Source: an uncultured Oscillospiraceae bacterium (GTDB lineage Bacteria; Bacillota; Clostridia; Oscillospirales; Oscillospiraceae). Taken from it: a DNA stretch of 5,360 nucleotides. Position 1 is the stretch's first letter. Each line of letters opens with the position of its first letter. A program made the position numbers and the translations under genes. The notes beneath the pieces were generated by a model that saw only the letters and a program-made list of their open reading frames with translations, was not told the DNA's origin and made no database searches. Of the stretch, positions 1 through 5,360 are shown one piece after another. The DNA lies in contig CAAFEV010000200.1 in the NCBI GenBank assembly GCA_900762005.1, positions 1 to 5,360 of the forward strand, read 5' to 3'.

Positions 1-2914
1 ATACCAGTGAAATTCCGTCGAAATCTGTCACAAAAGCGTCATTTTCAAAATCTAACCGTCGTTCACTGTCTTCACCTGTAATTCGGATTCCGTCGGCAGC
101 GGCGGTAATCGTAATTGTTGCGTTTTTGTTTCCCGCACCGACGGATAAGCCGTCGGAATTAAAGTGGAGCTTCTCTCCACGATAATTCATCAGTGCATAA
201 CCGTCCTGCACTCGGACAAGTGCCCAGAGTAGCTGCGCCGTTCCGTGAACCGCGTTCGCGTCGGCAGGCTCGAGCTGCACCGTGCCTGCATCCGCGTTCA
301 GCGCATATACTTTTCCTTCGCTTTCAAACGCAAGCATATAGCGGCCGTCCGTATCAAGCGGTGCTTCGGTTTTTGCCGCGACAATTTCATCGGGAGCCTT
401 ACGCCCGCAAAAAACACAGCTTTTTTCTGCAAACTGATGGGCGCAAGCTTCGCCGATGCTGCCGCAGCGTACCGCTGCACCGCAGGAAAGGCAGCGGCTG
501 TTGCAAACAACGGCACTGTTCGTGCAGGTGGCGGTATAGTGCGCTCCTGCCGTCACATTGCTGTGGCGGCAGCGCGATATTACAAAACGTTCAAATGCAA
601 CGCAGTAAGTTCCGGAGGCGTTTCGCGCATTGATTTTTAATGAATACGCGCCCTCCGGCAGTGCCGAAAAACGGAGCTGCTCGTTTAGGGCGGCAATGTC
701 TGCCTGCCCGCCGTCACAGAACCGTTCCGCTGTGCCGACCAGTACCGTTTCTTCGTTATAAAGCTCAGCGGAAAAATTCGTCAAGCCGGACCCGGCAGAG
801 TTCAGCGTTCCCCAGAGCACCGGGGAGTCACCCGCCGTATAACTCATCGCATCCAGCCGAAAATGTCCGCTCTCCCAATCAATGCCGTCAGACGTGTCCG
901 TTACACACAGCGGCGCATCATACAGCAGCGCATGTTCGTGTTCGTTTTCGGCAGTGATTTTGAGACGGTATTCACCCGGCTTTAAATCGGAAAACGGTAA
1001 GCAGCCGCCCAGTTGGCTCAAATCATAGGCATAGCTCTGCGGCACGGTGGATGCGCAAAGCACCGCATTGAGTGAAAGGTCGTAAACGCAGAGACTGACA
1101 TAACACAAGCGCGTTGTGTCGGAGGCAACCGTACCGGAGGGCACAAGCGCATCTCCCGCTTGCAGCACTACCGGCAAATCGGCTCCGCACAGACTGATTG
1201 CATCCGGTATCACGCAGACGGTCTGCTCGCAGAGCACGACCGGCCCCGCTGCATTTTTCGCCGTGATTTTACATAGATAGCTTCCGAACGGCAGTGTCTG
1301 TGCGAACAGTGCTGCATTATAATGGTTCAATTCCGCCTGTTTCCCGAGAGAGGACGCCTCCGTCTGCGCAATCACCTCGCCGAATGCATCCGTCAAAGAG
1401 AGCTGTAAAAACGAAAGATTTGAATTTGTTGAGCTGACCGTACCGGACAAGCCCTGGAGCTCACCGTAAAAATAGCTCTCCCGCAGCGAAAAATTCTCTA
1501 AGGTAATCGGGTCGTTTTTCTCCCAGACGGAAAAGGCAAGGCTTATAAGCTCGGCAGTCCCCTGCGCTGTCTTTACGGACACCTGATAGGTATAGCTGCC
1601 AACGGAAAGCGCGGAGAGCGAAATCTGCTCCGAAAGCGTCTGCAGCTCAAAAGTCCTCTCGTCCGGCGACGCGGCCGCAGAGCAGACAGCCTTTCCTTGC
1701 TCGTCCAGCACCGAAACGGTAACCTGCAGCAGCTCCGACGCGGCATACAGGCTCCCGTTGAGCGCAAACGTGCCACCCTCCTTGAAGCCCTCGGGAATCG
1801 TCACGCCCTGCGCCGTCACGCCGCTGTCACAAATCGTAAGCGTCTGCGAAAGCAGAACTCTGGTTGCCGCACTGTTCGTCGCCGTAATCCGCAGCGTATA
1901 CGTTCCTGCAGTCAAGGTCTGGAATTTGACGCCTGCTGCCAACTCCGACAGATCGTAGCTTTTTGCCCTCGGTCCTGCCGAGCGTCCGGTCAGCATATTA
2001 TCCTGCGCGTCATAAACACCAACTGTTACGTTGCTTAAATTGCCCTGCGTGGAGCTGACCTTACCCTGCACAGCATATGTGCTGCCCGTTACCAGAATAT
2101 CCGGCACGGCGGCAGCGGAGAGACGCAGCGGCGCACCCGAGGCACTGTAGCCGTTCAAGCCGTACTCACGGCAAATGGAGGGGTAGTCCTTAAAGGCGAC
2201 GTTCATATCACTCAGACCCGGCACGCCCTCGACGGTGCCGGAGCACGAATACTGCCACATTCCGCACAGCTTCTGATAGTTCTCTGCGGTATCATAGCTG
2301 CCGCTGTTCAGATAGAGCGCCATCCAGCACTCATAGACCGCGCAAATGCGCTGCGTGTCCAGCTTGTCGGCAAGCCATGATTGACAGGAATATAAGCCGA
2401 CCAACCAGCCATCTGCCGCCATTTCATCCAAAAAGGTCAGGGCAAGCGTTGTCAGTGCTTCCTTTGTTAAGCTCGCGTGCGCCTGCGGATCCTCTATGTC
2501 ATAGTATACTGGGTATTCCAGCTGCTTGCCGGCAAGCCAGCCCTTGCAAGCCTGCGCCTCGGCAAGTGCGTCCTCCTTCGTTTCGGCATAGGAATACAGA
2601 TAAACACCGACATCCAGCCCCGCTTCCTTCGCCCGCGTATAATTCTCTTCAAAGCAGTCATCCTTCGTCTGCGCGTAGCCCGCACGCAAAATCACAAAAC
2701 GATAGCCCTGCTCGGATATTTTATCAAAATCGACCGTATGCCCCTGCCACGTTGACAAATCAAGACCATGCGCATAAATGCCCATTCCGTCTCCGGCAAG
2801 TCCGCCTATGTAGCCGTTCCCATACCCCGCCGGCACTGCCGACGGTGTCAGCACCGTCAGCAGGAGCAGCAGCGTAAGAAAGCGGCAAATCAGCCGTCTT
2901 TGTTTCTCTTTCAT
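1..2914 (-). CDS. Secreted GH25 muramidase with five tandem modules, C-terminally incomplete
   Basis: The frame is open for 971 codons from the ATG at 2914-2912 to the window edge, with no stop. A Gram-positive signal peptide is seen: basic start MKEKQRR, hydrophobic core near residues 11-23, probable cleavage after VPA (residue 29). Residues 48-250 match family GH25, which hydrolyses the beta-1,4 bond between N-acetylmuramic acid and N-acetylglucosamine in peptidoglycan. Next come five related modules (263-780), a region with nine cysteines (782-836) and the start of a beta-rich module (from about 853). The start is supported by an AAAGGG ribosome binding site and by the signal peptide directly after the ATG. 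The protein should act outside the membrane, in cell-wall turnover or on other bacteria's walls; the sequence does not decide which. No transmembrane segment or sortase signal is visible, but the C-terminus lies outside. GH25 enzymes also occur in phages, but the long modular tail and signal peptide favour a cellular surface protein. Confidence 0.93.
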   Translation of the reverse strand, partial: MKEKQRRLICRFLTLLLLLTVLTPSAVPAGYGNGYIGGLAGDGMGIYAHGLDLSTWQGHTVDFDKISEQGYRFVILRAGYAQTKDDCFEENYTRAKEAGLDVGVYLYSYAETKEDALAEAQACKGWLAGKQLEYPVYYDIEDPQAHASLTKEALTTLALTFLDEMAADGWLVGLYSCQSWLADKLDTQRICAVYECWMALYLNSGSYDTAENYQKLCGMWQYSCSGTVEGVPGLSDMNVAFKDYPSICREYGLNGYSASGAPLRLSAAAVPDILVTGSTYAVQGKVSSTQGNLSNVTVGVYDAQDNMLTGRSAGPRAKSYDLSELAAGVKFQTLTAGTYTLRITATNSAATRVLLSQTLTICDSGVTAQGVTIPEGFKEGGTFALNGSLYAASELLQVTVSVLDEQGKAVCSAAASPDERTFELQTLSEQISLSALSVGSYTYQVSVKTAQGTAELISLAFSVWEKNDPITLENFSLRESYFYGELQGLSGTVSSTNSNLSFLQLSLTDAFGEVIAQTEASSLGKQAELNHYNAALFAQTLPFGSYLCKITAKNAAGPVVLCEQTVCVIPDAISLCGADLPVVLQAGDALVPSGTVASDTTRLCYVSLCVYDLSLNAVLCASTVPQSYAYDLSQLGGCLPFSDLKPGEYRLKITAENEHEHALLYDAPLCVTDTSDGIDWESGHFRLDAMSYTAGDSPVLWGTLNSAGSGLTNFSAELYNEETVLVGTAERFCDGGQADIAALNEQLRFSALPEGAYSLKINARNASGTYCVAFERFVISRCRHSNVTAGAHYTATCTNSAVVCNSRCLSCGAAVRCGSIGEACAHQFAEKSCVFCGRKAPDEIVAAKTEAPLDTDGRYMLAFESEGKVYALNADAGTVQLEPADANAVHGTAQLLWALVRVQDGYALMNYRGEKLHFNSDGLSVGAGNKNATITITAAADGIRITGEDSERRLDFENDAFVTDFDGISLV
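2..358 (-). other. Beta-rich C-terminal module, incomplete (residues ~853-971)
   Basis: After the Cys-rich region the sequence turns to short alternating strands: DGRYMLAFESEGKVYALN (856-873), then LLWALVRVQDGYALMNYRGEKLHF (895-918), then SVGAGNKNATITIT (924-937). The pattern of 'can be read out, Trp, Y-x-L-x-N-x-x-G-x-x-L' recalls beta-sandwich or trefoil-like modules found at the C-terminal side of gut Firmicutes exoenzymes. I cannot name the family. The module, and possibly further ones, continue beyond position 1. Confidence 0.5.
395..571 (-). other. Cys-rich CxxC module (residues 782-840)
   Basis: Nine cysteines lie within 55 residues (782, 797, 804, 808, 811, 817, 824, 833, 836), with histidines at 784, 792 and 826. 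Two CxxCG knuckles are present, CLSCG (808-812) and CVFCG (833-837), and the second is preceded by CAHQFAEKS. This resembles the small C-x-H ... ATCT ... CxxCG and CAHxF...CxxCG modules often seen in Firmicutes surface proteins. Metal binding, probably zinc, is inferred; disulfide bonding is an alternative. Its role in the muramidase is unknown. Confidence 0.65.
575..2128 (-). repeat. Five tandem ~105-residue protein modules (residues 263-780)
   Basis: Five diverged copies of one module are visible. Each has an early strand around a Gly at residues 284, 387, 491, 594 and 702, in the form GxVxS...L..V.V.VYD (for example GKVSSTQGNLSNVTVGVYD). Each ends in G-x-Y-x-x-x-I-x-A-x-N-x-x-G, at 337, 439, 544, 647 and 755 (GTYTLRITATNSAA, GSYTYQVSVKTAQG, GSYLCKITAKNAAG, GEYRLKITAENEHE, GAYSLKINARNASG). 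Spacing is 102-108 residues. Alternating hydrophobic strands suggest an Ig-like beta-sandwich, probably a stalk or wall-binding array. Copy 2 departs most from the closing motif. Copy 4 is enriched in cysteine. The copies are too diverged for the DNA to read as a nucleotide repeat. I do not recognise the exact family. Confidence 0.8.
2165..2773 (-). other. GH25 lysozyme catalytic domain (residues 48-250)
   Basis: The domain opens with GLDLSTWQG (residues 50-58), the usual GH25 first strand carrying a conserved Asp (D52). It continues with FVILRAGY (73-80), the AKEAGLDVGVYLYSYA stretch (95-110) and YPVYYDIED (134-142). In the last of these, D139 and E141 form the DxE pair that holds the catalytic acid in this family. 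Near the end WQYS (220-223) and SDMN (235-238) correspond to the family WQYS and (V)DLN motifs; D236 is kept and the preceding residue is Ser rather than the usual Val. Length (about 200 residues) and motif order are normal, so the enzyme is predicted to be active. Motif assignments come from recalled family knowledge, not a search. Confidence 0.92.
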
Positions 2915-2922
2915 GCTTTTAT

Positions 2923-2928
2923 CCCTTT
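2923..2928 (-). promoter_or_regulatory. Ribosome binding site of the GH25 gene
   Basis: Read on the minus strand, AAAGGG lies 8 bases before the ATG at 2914. It is a moderate Shine-Dalgarno match and supports this start over later in-frame ATGs, which would remove the signal peptide. Confidence 0.7.
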
Positions 2929-2958
2929 AAATGAAAAATCCGTTGTTTTCTTTTGAGT

Positions 2959-2988
2959 ATCATAGCATATTCCGCGCCCGTTTGTCAA
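2959..2988 (-). promoter_or_regulatory. Sigma-A-type promoter of the GH25 gene
   Basis: On the minus strand a perfect TTGACA (2988-2983) is followed after 18 bases by TATGAT (2964-2959). It is preceded by TGC, giving an extended -10 (TGCTATGAT). Transcription would begin near 2952, leaving a leader of about 38 bases that contains the ribosome binding site. This is the strongest -35/-10 pair I saw upstream of the gene. Confidence 0.75.
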
Positions 2989-3118
2989 TTCTGCCGTCTT
3001 TGCATGAGCGAAATACTGCGCACCGCTTGTTCTGTCCGTCAGCCTTTACACCGTTACATTACGGAGTTGCCCGAATAACATCCCTTGCAGTCTTTTTATC
3101 GTGAAATAAGGCGAATGC

Positions 3119-3181
3119 AAATAAAAATTTACATTGTTTAACCAAAAAAAACTTCAAGTCCACTTTGCTTTATGTTATAAT
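3119..3181 (+). promoter_or_regulatory. Promoter of the C1 peptidase gene, with AT-rich upstream stretch
   Basis: A perfect TATAAT at 3176-3181 is preceded by TGT, giving an extended -10 (TGTTATAAT). The best -35 at 17-base spacing is TTCAAG (3153-3158), which matches the consensus at only three positions. The AT-rich tract with an A8 run just upstream (3119-3151) is placed like an UP element and may compensate. Start of transcription is expected near 3188, giving a leader of about 49 bases. Confidence 0.72.
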
Positions 3182-3191
3182 TTACCTAATA

Positions 3192-3213
3192 TGCGGTAAC
3201 GCAGAAAACCGCA
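3192..3213 (+). promoter_or_regulatory. Small hairpin in the 5' leader of the peptidase mRNA
   Basis: TGCGGT (3192-3197) pairs with ACCGCA (3208-3213) to form a six-base-pair stem with a ten-base loop. The first arm can instead fold locally as TGCG-GTAA-CGCA (3192-3203), a four-base-pair stem closed by a GNRA-type tetraloop. The two folds exclude each other, and neither covers the ribosome binding site. It lies right at the predicted 5' end of the transcript, so mRNA protection is possible. The stem is short and could be chance. Confidence 0.35.
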
Positions 3214-3222
3214 ATCAATTAT

Positions 3223-3230
3223 AAAGGAGA
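3223..3230 (+). promoter_or_regulatory. Ribosome binding site of the C1 peptidase gene
   Basis: AAAGGAGA is a near-complete Shine-Dalgarno sequence ending 6 bases before the ATG at 3237. It fixes the start codon, which is immediately followed by a signal peptide. Confidence 0.9.
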
Positions 3231-3236
3231 AAACGC

Positions 3237-3320
3237 ATGAAACACCTCACGAAACGGCTCCTCGCCCTCCTGCTCATGCTGGCTATGGTCCTCTCTATGC
3301 TCCCGGCCGTAGCCCTTGCA
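3237..3320 (+). other. Signal peptide of the C1 peptidase (residues 1-28)
   Basis: A basic start (K2, K6, R7) is followed by an uninterrupted Leu/Met/Ala/Val core and then PAVALA-AEEP, with A26 and A28 at the -3 and -1 positions. There is no lipobox cysteine, so a secreted rather than lipoprotein form is expected. Confidence 0.9.
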
Positions 3321-5360
3321 GCCGAAGAGCCTGCGGATGGCTCTCTCATGGAAGCGGATGTTTCCGTATCCAAATCATCCTCCACCGAGCACCCCACCGG
3401 TAAAATCTTTGTTGAACGACCGGGCATCCGAACAGTCTCGGAAGCAGCAAAAAAAGCCCCACCGAAAACGGCTATCCCTTCAACATATAACAGCAACACC
3501 CTCGGCTACATCTCCGGCGTCCGCAACCAGGGCAATTACGGTACCTGCTGGGCACACGGTGCCCTTGCTGCCTGCGAAGCCTATATGGTCAAGCACGGAA
3601 TTGTCGCCGGTGACACCAACGCTCCTGCAACCACTAGCATGAACCTTTCGGAATACCACCTTGCATGGTACGCCTACACCAATGCCTATGACAAGCTGGG
3701 AATGCTGACCGGCGATAAAAGCGTCCCTGCTTCCTCCTATCTCGATCTCGGCGGCTTCGGCGAAATTCCGTCCTATACACTCATGCGTTGGGAGGGTCTT
3801 GCCAGCGAGTCCACCTCCGCTCTCGCTTACAGCAAAGCCAGCACCTCCGGCCTCGGCTCTTCCTATGCCTACCAGTATAATGTCGCCCATGTAAATAACT
3901 GCATCTGGATTCCCACCTCCAATATGACCGCCGTCAAGGAAGCCATTATGGAGTACGGCGCGGCTACCTTCGGCTATTGCCACGAGGATGCGTATTCCAA
4001 TGACAATACCGGTGCTTACTGCTACATACAGTCTGTCTCGCCCGACAGCAGCAGCTTCAATTATTCCAACCATGACGTCACCGTTGTCGGTTGGGATGAT
4101 AACTATTCCAAGTCCAATTTCAATTCCGCTTCCCGCCCCACCAACAACGGCGCATGGATTATCAAGGGCAGTTGGGGCACCGGCTACGGCGACAGCGGCT
4201 ATTGGTACATTTCCTATGAGGACTCCGCTTCCCTGAACGATACCTGCTACTTCTATACCGTTGATACCGTCAACAATTACGACAACAACTATCAGTATGA
4301 CGGCACCATGAATTTCAGCAGCTATCAAACGCTTGCATCCGGCGGCAGTATCGCGCAGGAATTCGTCGCCAACGGCTCCGAGAGCTTAGAAGCTGTTGCG
4401 CTCTGCTCATGGGACGAGGGCGTTAACTACACCTGCAGGATTTATACCGGCTGCACCACAAGCGACCCGACCTCCGGCACGCTTGCCTCCACGCAGACCG
4501 GCAGCCTTACTTATGCGGGCTACTACACCATTCCCTTGACCACTCCGGTCGAATTAACTGCCGGACAGCGTTACAGCGTCGTATTTACACTTACCGCCTC
4601 GTCCAGTCTGAGCATTCCTCTGGACAAGAGTGCTTCCTCCTCCGGCTGGGTTGCCTGGACCCATACAACCCATGCCAATACCGCGTATTATAAAACCGCA
4701 ACCGGCAGCTCCTGGACCAATTACAGCTCCAGCGGTAATTACCGCGTCAAGGCTTATACAAGAGATATTACCGCGACGGTCACCGCTACCTCAAACAACA
4801 CAAGCTACGGTACGGTTGCCGTCAACGGTATGACAATCACCGCCAGTCCCGCCGCCGGCTACTATGCCGCAGGTTATACCGTGACCTCCGGCAGCGCAAC
4901 CGTCACGCACAACGGCAACACCTTTACGGTCAACGCAACGGCGGATTGCTCTGTGCAGATAAATTTCGCAGCAAAAACCGCCTGCACCATCTCCTTTAGC
5001 GGTGCGCCGGATACCGTGAATCCCATCTCCGCTTACATGGGTGATGCCGTCACTATGCCTACGGCGGCAGGCTCCATCACCGGTTACACCTTTGTCGGCT
5101 GGGTCACCGACAGCGTGAATAACGTCACTGCCGCCCCCGCCTATTACGCCCCCGGCAGCACAACCTATACCGCAAACGGCAACGCAACGCTGTACGCCCT
5201 GTATTCCCATACCGAAGCCGGCGGCAGCGGAGGAACCGGTGACTGGACGCTGGTCACGGACGATTCCTCTCTTGCGGCAGGCGCAAGGCTGCTGATTGCC
5301 TCCAACGAAAAGGGCATGCTTGCAGGAGAAATCAGCAGCAGTGTAATGCAGAATATTGAG
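3237..5360 (+). CDS. Secreted C1-family cysteine peptidase with lectin-like and B-repeat domains, C-terminally incomplete
   Basis: The frame is open for 708 codons from ATG at 3237 to the window edge. Residues 1-28 form a signal peptide (MKHLTKR, hydrophobic core 8-22, AxA-type site VALA before A29). Residues 29-85 are a polar, proline- and serine-bearing stretch without a recognisable inhibitory propeptide fold. A papain-like domain follows (about 86-345), then a lectin-like domain (346-508), a region with B-repeat character (511-658), a GGSGG linker (662-666) and the start of another module (668 onward). The protein should be exported and cleave extracellular protein or peptide substrates; the lectin-like part may direct it to glycans or the wall. 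This domain order is known from clostridial surface peptidases. C104 and H279 are in place but the usual triad Asn is Gly311. Third codon positions are strongly C-rich (ACC, TCC, GGC, GCC), unlike the G-ending preference of the divergent gene. Confidence 0.92.
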   Translation, partial: MKHLTKRLLALLLMLAMVLSMLPAVALAAEEPADGSLMEADVSVSKSSSTEHPTGKIFVERPGIRTVSEAAKKAPPKTAIPSTYNSNTLGYISGVRNQGNYGTCWAHGALAACEAYMVKHGIVAGDTNAPATTSMNLSEYHLAWYAYTNAYDKLGMLTGDKSVPASSYLDLGGFGEIPSYTLMRWEGLASESTSALAYSKASTSGLGSSYAYQYNVAHVNNCIWIPTSNMTAVKEAIMEYGAATFGYCHEDAYSNDNTGAYCYIQSVSPDSSSFNYSNHDVTVVGWDDNYSKSNFNSASRPTNNGAWIIKGSWGTGYGDSGYWYISYEDSASLNDTCYFYTVDTVNNYDNNYQYDGTMNFSSYQTLASGGSIAQEFVANGSESLEAVALCSWDEGVNYTCRIYTGCTTSDPTSGTLASTQTGSLTYAGYYTIPLTTPVELTAGQRYSVVFTLTASSSLSIPLDKSASSSGWVAWTHTTHANTAYYKTATGSSWTNYSSSGNYRVKAYTRDITATVTATSNNTSYGTVAVNGMTITASPAAGYYAAGYTVTSGSATVTHNGNTFTVNATADCSVQINFAAKTACTISFSGAPDTVNPISAYMGDAVTMPTAAGSITGYTFVGWVTDSVNNVTAAPAYYAPGSTTYTANGNATLYALYSHTEAGGSGGTGDWTLVTDDSSLAAGARLLIASNEKGMLAGEISSSVMQNIE
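3492..4271 (+). other. Papain-type C1 peptidase domain (residues 86-345)
   Basis: GVRNQGNYGTCWAHGALAACEAY (94-116) carries the oxyanion-hole Gln (Q98) exactly six residues before the nucleophile Cys (C104), the papain spacing. LSEYHLAW (138-145) and YLDLGGFGEIP (168-178) match positions typical of clostridial members. NHDVTVVGWDDNY (278-290) supplies the catalytic His (H279). The third motif reads NGAWIIKGSWGTGYGDSGYWYISYED (304-329), where family members normally have NSWG; here the triad Asn position is Gly311. After the nucleophile the usual CWAF/S reads CWAH. The fold looks complete and in frame. Confidence 0.9.
4272..4760 (+). other. Lectin-like domain following the peptidase (residues 346-508)
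   Basis: The segment begins NYDNNYQYDG (347-356), the usual opening of the lectin-like domain found directly after C1 peptidases in Clostridia. It contains the expected AGYYTIPL (427-434) and LTAGQRYSVVF (440-450) strands and closes with YRVKAYTRD (502-510). Three cysteines (390, 400, 406) occur close together in the middle and could pair. Carbohydrate binding is inferred from the domain name only; no ligand residues can be assigned here. Confidence 0.78.
4767..5210 (+). other. Beta-repeat region with a Listeria-Bacteroides (InlB B-type) repeat (residues 511-658)
   Basis: Residues 511-578 form a short beta-rich unit (SYGTVAVNGMTITASPAAGYYAAGYTV at 523-549) of the 'GTV...A.PA.GY' type. Residues 583-658 then match the B-repeat pattern: GDAVTMPTAAGSITGYTFVGW (602-622), ending TLYALYS (651-657). 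Such units serve as spacers or adhesion modules on surface proteins. A glycine-rich linker follows directly. Confidence 0.7.
5238..5360 (+). other. Start of a further C-terminal module (residues 668-708)
   Basis: After the GGSGGTG linker the sequence reads DWTLVTDDSSLAAGARLLIAS (669-689), then GMLAGEISSS. The form 'W-x-x-V-x-x-x-x-x-L-x-x-G-x-x-x-x-I-A' is a frequent opening of beta-rich C-terminal modules in secreted proteins of gut bacteria. Only 41 residues are visible, so no family is assigned. Confidence 0.45.

Larger units (their letters stand above)
2915..3236. other. Divergent intergenic region shared by the two genes
   Basis: This 322-base gap holds the two outward-facing promoters and both ribosome binding sites. 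The predicted start points are roughly 235 bases apart, so the promoters do not overlap. The central part (about 2989-3118) shows no convincing gene, RNA or terminator. The only symmetry noticed there is an imperfect palindrome, CCGTTACATTACGG at 3051-3064. From about 3119 to 3151 the sequence is strongly AT-rich, ending in eight consecutive A at 3144-3151. Confidence 0.8.

Noticed and set aside
193..957. Overlapping plus-strand open frames of 105-146 codons, Arg- and Cys-rich
   Set aside because: They lie opposite the continuous muramidase frame, overlap one another, and translate to low-complexity Arg/Pro/His-rich sequence without any domain.
1..2914. Prophage endolysin interpretation of the GH25 gene
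   Set aside because: The gene has a signal peptide, a long repeat array and its own promoter. No holin, tail gene or integrase is in view, so a cellular surface protein is more likely, although phage ancestry of the catalytic domain cannot be excluded.
2377..2956. Plus-strand open frames opposite the signal peptide and GH25 domain
   Set aside because: The opposite strand has full GH25 motifs and a signal peptide. These frames are Pro/Ser/Arg-rich shadows, and one runs into the intergenic promoter.
2989..3118. Small RNA, riboswitch or terminator in the middle of the intergenic region
   Set aside because: No strong stem followed by a T-run, no known riboswitch core and no internal promoter with good -35 and -10 were found by eye.
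3480..4328. A 282-codon open frame on the minus strand opposite the peptidase domain
   Set aside because: It is antisense to a well-supported C1 peptidase. Its Val/Ile/Gly-rich translation is what the C-rich third positions of the plus gene produce on the other strand. It has no recognisable domain and no separate ribosome binding site that I could see.
4791..5210. A 139-codon Gly/Val/Cys-rich minus-strand open frame
   Set aside because: It overlaps the B-repeat region of the peptidase gene and reflects its codon bias; there are no coding motifs.

Overview
The window holds the 5' parts of two large divergent genes for exported, multidomain proteins, separated by a 322-base intergenic region (2915-3236). 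Both reading frames are uninterrupted and run off the window edges, so neither C-terminus is visible. No RNA gene, insertion sequence, CRISPR array or integrase was seen.

Left, minus strand (2914 down to 1): a signal peptide, a glycoside hydrolase family 25 (lysozyme/muramidase) domain, five tandem modules of about 103-108 residues, a cysteine-rich CxxC module, and the start of a beta-rich C-terminal module. Right, plus strand (3237 to 5360): a signal peptide, a papain-type (C1 family) cysteine peptidase domain, a lectin-like domain of the kind that follows such peptidases in Clostridia, a Listeria-Bacteroides (InlB B-repeat-like) region, a Gly/Ser linker, and the start of another C-terminal module. 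Each gene has its own credible ribosome binding site and an extended -10, sigma-A-type promoter inside the intergenic region.

The architecture (C1 peptidase plus lectin-like domain, GH25 plus stacked modules, Gram-positive signal peptides, AGGAG-type Shine-Dalgarno) points to a Firmicutes/Clostridia bacterium, plausibly a gut member of the Oscillospiraceae/Ruminococcaceae type with moderate GC content. This is inference from family knowledge; no taxonomic marker is present.

The two proteins probably act outside the membrane, one cutting the glycan strands of peptidoglycan and the other cutting protein or peptide. Their head-to-head arrangement allows but does not prove co-regulation. The most notable sequence-level points are a glycine where the C1 catalytic-triad asparagine should be, the five-fold module array on the muramidase, and an exported Cys-rich zinc-ribbon-like module.
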